A stretch of DNA of 64,000 nucleotides. Origin: Lenzites betulinus. Its lineage: Eukaryota; Basidiomycota; Agaricomycetes; Polyporales; Polyporaceae. The position numbers were made by a program, and so were the translations under genes. Below the pieces are notes generated by a model. It did not search any database, had not been told where the DNA came from, and saw only the letters and a list, made by a program, of their open reading frames with translations. The DNA lies in assembly GCA_022264855.1 (NCBI GenBank), contig JABYQU010000059.1, positions 1-64,000 of the forward strand, in the 5' to 3' direction. Positions within the stretch are counted from its first letter, which is position 1; each line of letters starts with the position of its first letter. This document shows, in pieces, positions 10,443 through 20,681 of this stretch.

Positions 10443-13322
10443 TAGATCGAGTTCCCTTATATACATGGCTCTGAAATGTATGTACGGTACGCGTTTGCAA
10501 TGAGACCCCCATCCCCATCGCTCTCTCTGTCGGTCTCAAGCCAAGCGCGCCGCTCAACGTCCCTGCGGCAGCCCCGAAACTTCACACAAACGCGTCTCCT
10601 CTGCACGAAGGATAATTCGCGCATGCCCGGTGGGGCCGAAGCCACCCGCGCCCGGCACGCTGAACTCGCCCAACCCCGCGCAGACTCGTTTACTCGTGTC
10701 TAGCCGCCGCCGCCGCTGCCGCCGCTGTTCCCGTCCCCCCCCCTCCTGCACGCCGTCGTCCCCCGCACGCGTCCGAACCCGCTGCCGTCCGTGGTGTGCC
10801 TGCCCCCTCTCTGCCGCGTAGCTGGCACTGCCGCATGCCTGAGCCCCAGTGTACGTCCTCCGTCGACCCACGCCTCGCACCCCGAATCCCGTACGTCCCC
10901 CGTCGACCCGCACTTCGCACCCCGAACCCTTGCGTGCCCGCAGCCCCGCACCTCGACCCGTGCATTCGATCCTCGTATCCGATCCTTGTATTCGATCCTC
11001 GACCCCGATCCGCGTATTCGACCCTTGTTTGCCCTCGATCCTCGATTCGATTCTTGACCCTCGACCCACGTTTCCTCGCCCCCGGTTCACGACCCACACC
11101 CCATCTCGATTCCTGCGCCTCACGTGTCCCGACACCGTCCTCGATCACTGTTGGAGTATCGGACTGGTTTTGGTATGATCCTGTTGATGTTGCTGTTGAC
11201 GTTGAGTGTCCCTTTTCTCTGAAATTGGTATGTTTGCTTTTGCCGCCCCCCCTTCTCATTGCTCCCCCTCGCTACATCGCTTGTAGGGGTGTGTTAACTT
11301 TAGCGCCCGTTGGTATCAAGCGCCTCCGCTCGGTCCGAACAGCGATCGATAGATTAGATCGAGTTCCCTTATATACATGGCTCTGAAATGTATGTACGGT
11401 ACGCGTTTGCAATGAGACCCCCATCCCCATCGCTCTCTCTGTCGGTCTCAAGCCAAGCGCGCCGCTCAACGTCCCTGCGGCAGCCCCGAAACTTCACACA
11501 AACGCGTCTCCTCTGCACGAAGGATAATTCGCGCATGCCCGGTGGGGCCGAAGCCACCCGCGCCCGGCACGCTGAACTCGCCCAACCCCGCGCAGACTCG
11601 TTTACTCGTGTCTAGCCGCCGCCGCCGCTGCCGCCGCTGTTCCCGTCCCCCCCCCTCCTGCACGCCGTCGTCCCCCGCACGCGTCCGAACCCGCTGCCGT
11701 CCGTGGTGTGCCTGCCCCCTCTCTGCCGCGTAGCTGGCACTGCCGCATGCCTGAGCCCCAGTGTACGTCCTCCGTCGACCCACGCCTCGCACCCCGAATC
11801 CCGTACGTCCCCCGTCGACCCGCACTTCGCACCCCGAACCCTTGCGTGCCCGCAGCCCCGCACCTCGACCCGTGCATTCGATCCTCGTATCCGATCCTTG
11901 TATTCGATCCTCGACCCCGATCCGCGTATTCGACCCTTGTTTGCCCTCGATCCTCGATTCGATTCTTGACCCTCGACCCACGTTTCCTCGCCCCCGGTTC
12001 ACGACCCACACCCCATCTCGATTCCTGCGCCTCACGTGTCCCGACACCGTCCTCGATCACTGTTGGAGTATCGGACTGGTTTTGGTATGATCCTGTTGAT
12101 GTTGCTGTTGACGTTGAGTGTCCCTTTTCTCTGAAATTGGTATGTTTGCTTTTGCCGCCCCCCCTTCTCATTGCTCCCCCTCGCTACATCGCTTGTAGGG
12201 GTGTGTTAACTTTAGCGCCCGTTGGTATCAAGCGCCTCCGCTCGGTCCGAACAGCGATCGATAGATTAGATCGAGTTCCCTTATATACATGGCTCTGAAA
12301 TGTATGTACGGTACGCGTTTGCAATGAGACCCCCATCCCCATCGCTCTCTCTGTCGGTCTCAAGCCAAGCGCGCCGCTCAACGTCCCTGCGGCAGCCCCG
12401 AAACTTCACACAAACGCGTCTCCTCTGCACGAAGGATAATTCGCGCATGCCCGGTGGGGCCGAAGCCACCCGCGCCCGGCACGCTGAACTCGCCCAACCC
12501 CGCGCAGACTCGTTTACTCGTGTCTAGCCGCCGCCGCCGCTGCCGCCGCTGTTCCCGTCCCCCCCCCTCCTGCACGCCGTCGTCCCCCGCACGCGTCCGA
12601 ACCCGCTGCCGTCCGTGGTGTGCCTGCCCCCTCTCTGCCGCGTAGCTGGCACTGCCGCATGCCTGAGCCCCAGTGTACGTCCTCCGTCGACCCACGCCTC
12701 GCACCCCGAATCCCGTACGTCCCCCGTCGACCCGCACTTCGCACCCCGAACCCTTGCGTGCCCGCAGCCCCGCACCTCGACCCGTGCATTCGATCCTCGT
12801 ATCCGATCCTTGTATTCGATCCTCGACCCCGATCCGCGTATTCGACCCTTGTTTGCCCTCGATCCTCGATTCGATTCTTGACCCTCGACCCACGTTTCCT
12901 CGCCCCCGGTTCACGACCCACACCCCATCTCGATTCCTGCGCCTCACGTGTCCCGACACCGTCCTCGATCACTGTTGGAGTATCGGACTGGTTTTGGTAT
13001 GATCCTGTTGATGTTGCTGTTGACGTTGAGTGTCCCTTTTCTCTGAAATTGGTATGTTTGCTTTTGCCGCCCCCCCTTCTCATTGCTCCCCCTCGCTACA
13101 TCGCTTGTAGGGGTGTGTTAACTTTAGCGCCCGTTGGTATCAAGCGCCTCCGCTCGGTCCGAACAGCGATCGATAGATTAGATCGAGTTCCCTTATATAC
13201 ATGGCTCTGAAATGTATGTACGGTACGCGTTTGCAACGAGACCCCCATCCCCATCGCTCTCTCTGTCGGTCTCAAGCCAAGCGCGCCACTCAACGTCCCT
13301 GCGGCAGCCCCGAAACTTCACA
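10380..13322. repeat. Tandem array of a 912-bp unit (3 full + 1 partial copy)
   Basis: Copies lie at 10380-11291, 11292-12203, 12204-13115 and 13116-13322 (partial, ~207 bp). The three full copies appear identical. The partial one has at least two substitutions and then joins unrelated sequence after AACTTCACA. Each unit starts with GTTAACTTTAGCGCCCGTTG and carries a TATA-like CTTATATACATGG. It also has a (CCG)n-like run, a long pyrimidine-rich plus strand, and degenerate 13-14-nt subrepeats of the type TATTCGATCCTCG. Long open frames exist on both strands but are repeat artefacts of the G+C-rich composition. Confidence 0.95.
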
Positions 13323-13404
13323 TCAGCTTCACGGCCGCCTACGAGGATGGGGGACCATTTCTATCGATAACTCACTTATAATACGTTATGCTTCTCTATA
13401 AAAC

Positions 13405-13513
13405 TATCCCAGGTTGCTCGAAACGACCCCAGCCAGAGATGACCGTGATGTTTGCGTGGAGTACGCCGGTAAGGAGGAGGACGACTTTACCAAGTTCATT
13501 CTCCCACGGTGAG
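13405..13513 (+). CDS. C-terminal exon fragment of an unidentified gene
   Basis: After a possible acceptor (CTATCCCAG, about 13411) an open frame reads LLETTPARDDRDVCVEYAGK, then an acidic EEDDF and FTKFILPR with TGA at 13511-13513. It sounds coding but I recognise no family. Its stop codon lies inside the right copy of the inverted repeat. It may be the displaced 3' end of the gene broken by the 912-bp array. Confidence 0.35.
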
Positions 13514-13554
13514 CGCTACGTTGGCCCCGCCAAAGAGGCGACCAGTTAGCCCAG
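13501..13554. repeat. Right copy of the ~54-bp inverted repeat
   Basis: Reverse complement of 3369-3422 at about 90% identity. A related 11-nt word, CTAACTGGTCG, recurs near 13699-13709 in the orientation of the left copy. Confidence 0.75.
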
Positions 13555-14440
13555 CCGTTTCGGTACCCTCAACTCGTTGACGCCCGAAACGGATGGGGAC
13601 GAGCCTACCTGGCGAGTAACAACCATCTCTACTCACTCCCTCCACGAACACCCATACTTACTAGCGTATCTATCTGGCTCCTAGCGTCTGGCGTCTAGAC
13701 TAACTGGTCGAACCTAGACCAAACCAGACGCCGACTGCTGCCGACCGGCGTACGGTAGCAGTGCACCGCCACAGTGTATTGCCGGGTAGCTGCGAGGCTG
13801 CGAGACTGCCCCGGTACGATGGTGCGCCGGTGGACCTACAAGTGCGTGTCATGGTGTAGAACTATATATATGCGTCGTGCACTCGACTCAGATATATGGC
13901 GCTGACACGCAATTAATGGGGTTCGGACGATCGTGCTTCTGTTGGCCCGGCAGAGAAGCGCGGATTGTGGATTCAACGTTCAACGTTCAACACTACATAC
14001 TTCGCTTGTAATTAGTTACAAGCCTTCCAATCGAGTCGGAACCTTCGGGTTATTTTCCACGCGAGAAGCACGGTATACCCCTAGACCTCCAGATCCCGTC
14101 CCCGGGTCTTCCGCGCGGTCCGCAGGTACCCCTGTCCCTCTGCCCGCACCCGTCCCCCCACTGGCGCCACATATTCCCTTCCGCCCTCCGCCTTCCAAGG
14201 CTCCCGCCCATCACGCATAAACATGGGTATACGCATCGACATCGATTGACACAGCAGTACAAGCCCGAGGCAACATCACCGCCTCGAGCAGTGGCACCTC
14301 TGGAGGGGTGGCCGACTACGTACAATCGTCCGGGACTATAGGATGCTAAACGTTAGACGCTAGCTAATAGTAGCAACGAGTGGTATACGGCCCTAGCGGG
14401 CGCGGATCGGAATCGTTCATGAATTGGGTGGGGCGGTATG
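13555..14440. other. Intergenic with short palindromes, no gene seen
   Basis: A 9-bp palindrome (CCGTTTCGG at 13555-13563 with 13584-13592) and a nested palindrome at about 13684-13731 (GCGTCTGG/CCAGACGC around GTCTAG/CTAGAC) echo the palindrome cluster at the left end of the window. No convincing open frame is present. Confidence 0.5.
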
Positions 14441-14565
14441 GGATGGGATGGTTGGGTCGAGTCATGTTGGGGTCGGGGTAAGGGTCAGGTCGGGGTAAGG
14501 GATAAGGCCTAAGGGATAAGACCTTAAGGGGTCGTCGAGGTAAGGGGGTAAGGGGTAAGGGGAAC
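14441..14565 (+). repeat. G-rich TAAGGG-type tract (G-quadruplex candidate)
   Basis: The plus strand carries repeated GGGGTAAGGG/GGGATAAGG words, ending in G-runs spaced by TAA near 14543-14562. The word resembles but is not the TTAGGG telomere repeat. It lies just beyond the 3' end of the channel gene. Confidence 0.7.
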
Positions 14566-14722
14566 ACGGGAATATACGAGCGAACAAACACTACTGTAAC
14601 TAGTAATACACGTGCGGATGGCGGTAGTAGTCAAGACACGAGCACTGGCGAACATAACACCTTCGTAACACAGACAACCCCGCTCTCTTCTCTCCAGCAG
14701 CGCAAGTTGGATCAACACCTCC

Positions 14723-17700
14723 TCACGCGATGATAACGTCCGGCGGCGGGCCCGCGATGTCCACATGGCCCTTCCCGTCCATATGCGCGTCCCTTGTCGA
14801 CACCTTGATCCCCGCCGCCGCGAGCGACCGCTCCTCCGCCTCGCCGAGCCCGAGCGGGTCGCGCGGCAGCCAGATCGTCGGCTGCGGCTCGACGCTCGCC
14901 GGGTGGTAGAAGTCCTTCGGGCCCACGTCCTCGTCCACGCCCCGGATCGAGCTCACCTGGCGCTCGACACCCGGGCGCTCGCCGTTCGCGCTGTCCCGGC
15001 TGTCCCGCCGCACGGGCTCGGTGAGCTCGAAGGACGCGGGGCCCTTCGCGTTCCGGCCCGTGGCAGAGGTGTCTGAGTCGACCGTGCCAGCGGGGCTGAT
15101 GCGCTTCCGCGCGGAGCCTGTGCTCGCGCGCTTCTCGGGGTTGCCGGTCTTGCCGTCCTTGAACGACGCGTCGTCCTCGAGCTCGCGCGCGGCCGCGGCG
15201 ACGTTCGGGTCGGGCGCCACGCCGTGCGTCATGTCGGAGAGCGTGAGCGGGAGGTAGTGCGTGAGAGGGCCGTAGGAGTTGTTGATGACGATGTGGAAGA
15301 ATGCCTGTGCGCACGATGCTGTCAGAAGTGTGCTCACAGATGTGCGCGGATAGAATGGGCACTCACGGTGAACACGATGAGGACGATCATGAGAGCGCCC
15401 TCGGGGATCGCGCTCGGCTTCTTGTTCTCATCCTGCGCCAGGAAGAAGAGCGCCGCGAGGCAGATCTGTTGGAGATACATGCCGACGAACAGCTGCTGGA
15501 TCGCACGGGGGAAGAACAAGCCGCCAGTCTCGCCGGTCTTCTGTCCGTCGAGCTGCCAGATGAAGAGGTACTTGTACATCATGTAGAAGAAGAAGAAGGT
15601 GACGGCGGAGAGACCGTTGATGATGGGGGAGATGATACCATATGCGATGGCTGTCGAAGTGGTCAGCGAATGAGCCGCATACAAGAATTGGAGACTTACT
15701 GATAACGACGAGCAGGGTGATGGTGGGGAAGAGGGTACCCCACGCGACCGAGCGAAGCGTGTACTTGATGCCGTAGATGGAGCGGGGAGTAGATCCCAGA
15801 ATAAATAGTTTAACGTAGTAGAGCACGAGAGGCACGACTTGCAAGAAGCCCCCGGCAGTGCCAGACAGACCCTGCAGAATAATATACCTGTAGCGTTGCG
15901 TCAGCATGTGAGTATGCATTTCATAGTTTTACACATACGTGAGGAAGAAGTTCGACGCTTTGGGAAGATTCTTCGCAAGAAGGGAGGGGATTGAGGCCGG
16001 GTTGTTGACCAGATCGGGGAGCGCTGCGATGATACCCGACGAGAGGGTAACGACAAGGAACGAGTTCTGTGACGTTGTCATCAATTGGAAGCTCATGACG
16101 GACAGGTTTGACACGTACGATCACTTGGAAGAGGAAGTACCGCGACATGAGGCTCAATTCGATCTTAGTCCGCTGCGTGACACCTTCGAAGCGCGCGAGG
16201 AGGCGTAAAATGATCGGAAGCAGCATGTTGAGGACCGCGAGCAACGCCGGGGGAAGGATACCGGAGATAATGCCGACAATAACCGGCGGCAGCTTGCAGA
16301 GCCACGCGAGCCACGAGTAGGTAGCGCACAGCGAGTGAACGTTCGAGACCACACCAATGAACGCAACTGCAAACGCTGGTCAACAAACGCACATACTGCG
16401 GACATGTGTGACACATACCAGGAATCGCCCAGACAATGATCAAACCGATGGTGATAGCCCAGCTGACGGCTGTGCGAACGCGCGCCTCGTACGGGTTCAT
16501 GTTGAGGTTGCTCCACACCACGTCCTCGGGCGCGACACCAACGCTCTTCGTCGCCATGCGGTAGGGCATGTGATGAGTGAGGACCTGCGCCGCCATATGC
16601 GCCGCAATCTGCTTGTTAAACAACACGAATGCGGAGTTCAAGGGGGGGTACATCTGAGAGGTGCCCGCGTCAGCCTTGAAGGCATCGGGGTGGTTAGAGT
16701 TGGCCTCCGGGAGGTTCGACGTGGCCATGACATCACGGGAAAGCTGGCGACGGGCCTCGCGGAGTGCTTGGTTTGTCTCGGTGAGCTCCTGGCGTGCCCA
16801 TTCGATGGTGTCAACTTTCTGGCCCATGAGCGGGAGCGAGAAAGGCATCCAGGAGGCGACAGGCAGGCGATGGCTGGGGCGCTTGTTCTTCGGGACGAGC
16901 TTCTCTGCGAGCGTGACGTCGCCCTGCTCAGCATCGACAATGCTGGGCTCCGTCAGCGGACGTCCATCATTGTTCACGCTGTCAGTGGAGGGACGCTTGT
17001 TGGACGTGCCCGACTTCTTAGCGGCCTTTCCTTCTGCCTTGAGCTTCTTGTTGTGCAGCTTCACTGCCGTGTTCAAAAGGTTCGTCTCAGCTGACTCGAG
17101 CTTCTTCGCGGCTTTCAAGCGGCGCTCGTGTACATCCGGCATATCCTTCAGGTCGCTGCCGAATGTTCAGCTGACGACGAATAGAAAGTAACGAAACATG
17201 TCATACCGGTTCAGCCACACTTTGCGGACACCGCCGGGGAGGTGGGAGAAAAGGTTGGTCAAGGCGGCCTCAGTGAGATAGTGGCGCGGAACACCGGTGA
17301 TGAGCACGGTGCTCGCCATGGCTGAGCCTGCGTTCTCAGGCTCGATAAGCCATTTCTGCCTAGTGGTCACGAAGTGCTTCATTTCGTAGCGAATATTCCA
17401 CCAAATCCATACTACGTAAGGTATGAGCAAAATAATTGTCAATTCGGCGAGTGGACTCACCGGTGAAGAACCAGGCGAGGATGATGTGAGCGGCGTAGCG
17501 AGACTGCTGGTTGGCCGCAACATTGCCGAATGTGAACCTGTCGAGACCATCAAGACCGTTGGGGCCGGGGTTGACAGAGGTGACGGGGAGTAGGACGGCC
17601 CAGGAGATGAGCCAGATGGGGACCAAAATCCGGGTCATCATGCGGAGGAAACGGACGAAGAAGTACGCGTCCATTCCGGTTTTGGTCCGGATGTCATGAT

Positions 17701-18402
17701 GGTCGGCATTGAACACCGCCAGAGGCCATAGGAAGGCACTCTTGGTTAAGTCTGCGGCGCGACGGCTGTACGTCGAATGCTGGTCAGCGATCCGACGTCA
17801 AGTGGATAGGCACATGAATGGAATGGTGGTGAGCGACGTCGACCGCCGCCTTGGATACATCTTGGTGGCAGAGGCGGGAGCGGTGCGGATGCACTTCGCG
17901 AGATAGGGAAGGCGACGGGCGGATACGGTGCCACGGGAAAAAGAATCCGAACCTTCGCCCTCGTCGCGGTAACCCAGCTACTGCAGTGGACGGGTTACGA
18001 GGGCGAAATCGTGCGCACCACGGTTTAGAGTTCCCAAAGGTGGTTGAGAGGGGAATGTTGATGGCCCCGTGGTGAACGTGCGACACTCCCAACCTCCACG
18101 TCGCCGCACCTCGCGTTGCCCCAGCTCCTCGCTCCGTCGCCACGCCCAAACTCGTGCGAGCGAGAGGAAATGAAAGCACGACTCACCCTTTGGCAGGGAT
18201 ATACGTCCGCGGCTGGTATATTGCGGGGAAGAAGGGACGGACGAGGGTGAAGATCCCGAGCTCGATACCAAAGACTGCAGCGTTGAAGACGAGCGCGGTG
18301 ACGAAGGTGGAGGTCGACGCGCTGGTCGCGTCGGCGACACCGGACGTAGCCCTGGGCGGGGTGAGAAGGGCGCATATAGGGGGCTGCGGAGGAGACTCAC
18401 AT
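14723..18402 (-). CDS. CSC1/OSCA/TMEM63-type cation channel (RSN1-like 7TM) protein
   Basis: Multi-exon membrane protein. The N-terminal TM region (TFVTALVFNAAVFGIELGIF) is followed after a long intron by NGMDAYFF-like FVRFLRMMTRILVPIW (about 17620-17720), then IILLIPYVVWIWWNIRYEM. The cytosolic segment has VLITGVPRHYLTEAALTNLF and a Lys-rich coiled part (ERRLKAAKKLESAETN). Then come the channel-domain helices, including LPPVIVGIISGILPPALLA (about 16270), FFLTYIILQGLSGTAGG (about 15860-15940) and YGIISPIINGLSAVTFFFFY. The C-terminal PHM7-like tail has PQPTIWLPRDPLGLGEAEER (about 14820-14890). This matches the calcium-permeable osmosensitive channel family of the plasma membrane; gating is inferred from the family. 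The start codon seems to be formed by splicing AT (18402-18401) to G (18351). Stop TGA at 14723-14725. Confidence 0.9.
17954..18007. repeat. Hairpin inside the first long intron of the channel gene
   Basis: TTCGCCCTCG plus TAACCC on the left pair with GGGTTA plus CGAGGGCGAA on the right, with a 6-nt bulge. It lies in an intron of ~420 nt (about 17766-18187), which is long for this window. Confidence 0.6.
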
Positions 18403-19237
18403 GAGGGTCGTTAGATGAGGGTACGGTAGACGGGAGTGCGGGAAAGGAGCGACGAGGGCGAGAAGATATGAGCGGTGAAGAAAAGGTTGACGTCGCGTCT
18501 GGCAGCCACGATCGATCGAAGACGCCGTCACAAAGTGTGCCTGCACAAGGGACTCCATGCTCTCCGCCCCCGTGCTTTATGTATCCCTCCCCGCCTGCGC
18601 ACGCCGGCCTCCGTGCGACTGATCAGCAGGCTGTGATCCCGCCTATCTTCGCTGTGCACTGATCCTTTTTTGTGCTCATTCTCGACGCCGTGCAGGAGAT
18701 ATTGCGCGCGGAGAAGTGTACAGAGCCCGGTGCTCTGTGCGACGGCCGTGTGCTCGGAAGCGAAAACGAATGCGGCCGCTCCATGCGCTCCACCATGACG
18801 TCACTCCAGCGTCCATTCTGGGCACCGGAACAGCGCGACACACCAGATCCGGATCTGAGCTCGCCCGGGCTAGCCTGTCTGGGAATTTCTCCACGCGCTG
18901 CGCGTTCCCCGAGCGCGTCGTCATCGTCTTTGCACAGGGCCCATCACGAAGTCGTCCCTGCTGTACAGGTACATAGAGGTGCATGCCTCTTATTTCTCTC
19001 ATCGTGCTCGCGGCACGTTTTTGATAACACACACGCCTTGTCGACGCTCCACAGTGACACTACACCGGATCACCATGCCTCGATCGTTGACAGGATCCAC
19101 GTTCCACGACTTTCGCAGCAACCCACCTCACGTCAAAGTTCAAACTCACGTTACCGTATTTCTCTTCTTTCAAATTCCAGCCGGCGCCCCGGTCCGCTCC
19201 TAAGAAGTATATATGCTTGCACGCCGCTTACCCGTAC
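18403..19237. other. Intergenic, upstream of channel gene and tRNA-Met
   Basis: About 830 bp with no convincing gene. It must contain the promoter of the minus-strand channel gene. Confidence 0.5.
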
Positions 19238-19309
19238 AGCAACTTGACGCAGTGGAAGCGTGCAGGGCTCATAACCCTGAAGTCCCTGGATCGAAACCAG
19301 GAGTTGCTA
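19238..19309 (+). tRNA. tRNA-Met (CAT)
   Basis: Cloverleaf readable by eye: acceptor stem AGCAACT/AGTTGCT, anticodon stem CAGGG/CCCTG with loop CTCATAA (anticodon CAT), T arm CCTGG/CCAGG with loop ATCGAAA. It has no intron, and a TTTT run follows at about 19332. An identical copy lies at 52453-52524. The anticodon is certain; elongator rather than initiator type is inferred from the A1:T72 pair not being decisive and the two-copy context. Confidence 0.9.
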
Positions 19310-20681
19310 TCATATGCTGTTCGCAGTCGAGACTTTTAACGCTCAGCGCTCATGCTCAATATTGTCGTATTGCGGGTGAGTGACCCTGGAGTGACCGAAC
19401 GCCTACATGGTGGCGCTTCCCAAGCTGCTGGCCGTTTTCTCTGAGTCTCAGCGCACGCACCCCCTCCTTGACTGGGCTCTATGACCGGAACCCGCCCTCC
19501 CGGCTCATCTAGGTCATATCGCGCGGACAGCGATGGAGCGTTGGTCTTCGATGGGCCGTTCTGGTGAGCAAATCTTAGTATCAGTTAGCTTCCTATTTTG
19601 ATCAAGCAGGGTTTCCGCCGGCGCAGCCGGCATTTCCGAGTACATACATGCGCGTAAAACTATGTACAAGCTCCTGTCGTCTACTAACACAACAAGCAGC
19701 TCAGTGTACATAGGTGAGGAAGCGTCGTCGAAGCCTGAATGGTCTTCTGGCGCTAAAGCGCTAACTCCCGACCACCGCTAGACGCTACTATTAGAGTGAG
19801 TGAGGGCCATCGGTGAGGCCTTGAGGAGCCATACACATCTGCCAAAATGGCTCACATCGGGCGCTAGTGGAAGAAGTACACTGGAGCTACTCGAGAAGTG
19901 TACTCTGTCCTGGTTCGCCCCCCAGTAGCCTAATATACGAAGGTCTAATTTACATCTCATTCACCGTGAATCACAGCTGCTAATTAGACCAGGGTTAATT
20001 AGCTCGGACAGATTCACTGCACCCTACCCAAGCTTTCAAGTACTACACAGTCGAGGCTCGCCGCCGCTCTGCCTCACGCTGGAGGCAAGATTTCATCGAA
20101 CCCACAAACCTTTATAAACAGGCAGGGCTATTTTGGCTGAGTCGCTTGGCTAAGAATCTCCCTTCCGTGAGTAGCGGACAAGCATGAAACTGGCCACCAA
20201 CTCTGCTCACACATCTAGACATTTGCTCCACCAAGTCTGTTCCGGCCGAATGGAAACCGCCAATTATCCCCGTTCACCGGGGTTTTTCGATTGCGGCTGT
20301 TCAATGTGGATGTTTGATCATGAATTTTAGGCATGGACAATATCGCTAAACCTCTTGAGCGGTCACAATCTGAACCCAATGCTGGTAAGTATGCAGTTCC
20401 GAAACCCCTTCGCAAGGAGAGATGCGTGTCGTTGATCAGACTGGGCGCTGTGATCAGGGAAGGATTCCCATATCTTGACGCAATTCATATGTCAGCCTTG
20501 CGGCGATTCAAAAACTGCCGAAAGGCACACGCACCGGCGGCGACCCTCCAGACGAGTATACCACATCACTATGCTGCGACACAGCCTGGGAATGCCCGTC
20601 GACAAACGACATCCGCAATCTCCTCCGTGAACTCCCCGTGCCACCGCCAGTCGTTCTGCTTGAGCTTTCAAGATCCAGGCT
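19310..20681. other. Intergenic, no gene seen
   Basis: About 1.37 kb between tRNA-Met and the first P450. A long open frame that starts near 20333 runs through the P450 exons and introns in the wrong frame and is not real. A small palindrome (GCCGGCGCAGCCGGC) lies near 19618. Confidence 0.5.

Noticed and set aside
10554..13083. Repeated 189-196 codon open frames on both strands
   Set aside because: They recur exactly every 912 bp, overlap in several frames, and consist of repetitive Arg/Gly/Pro words from the G+C-rich subrepeats. Not genes.
3369..13554. Classic DNA transposon with transposase and target-site duplication
   Set aside because: No recognisable DDE transposase and no matching short direct repeats at the outer borders were seen, so only a possible mobile element is claimed.
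14441..14565. True telomere repeat
   Set aside because: The unit is TAAGGG-like with irregular spacing, not TTAGGG in register, and it lies inside the window with genes on both sides.
14712..15362. 216-codon minus frame of Arg/Ala-rich composition
   Set aside because: Shadow of the channel C-terminus; the neighbouring frame carries the PHM7-type tail.
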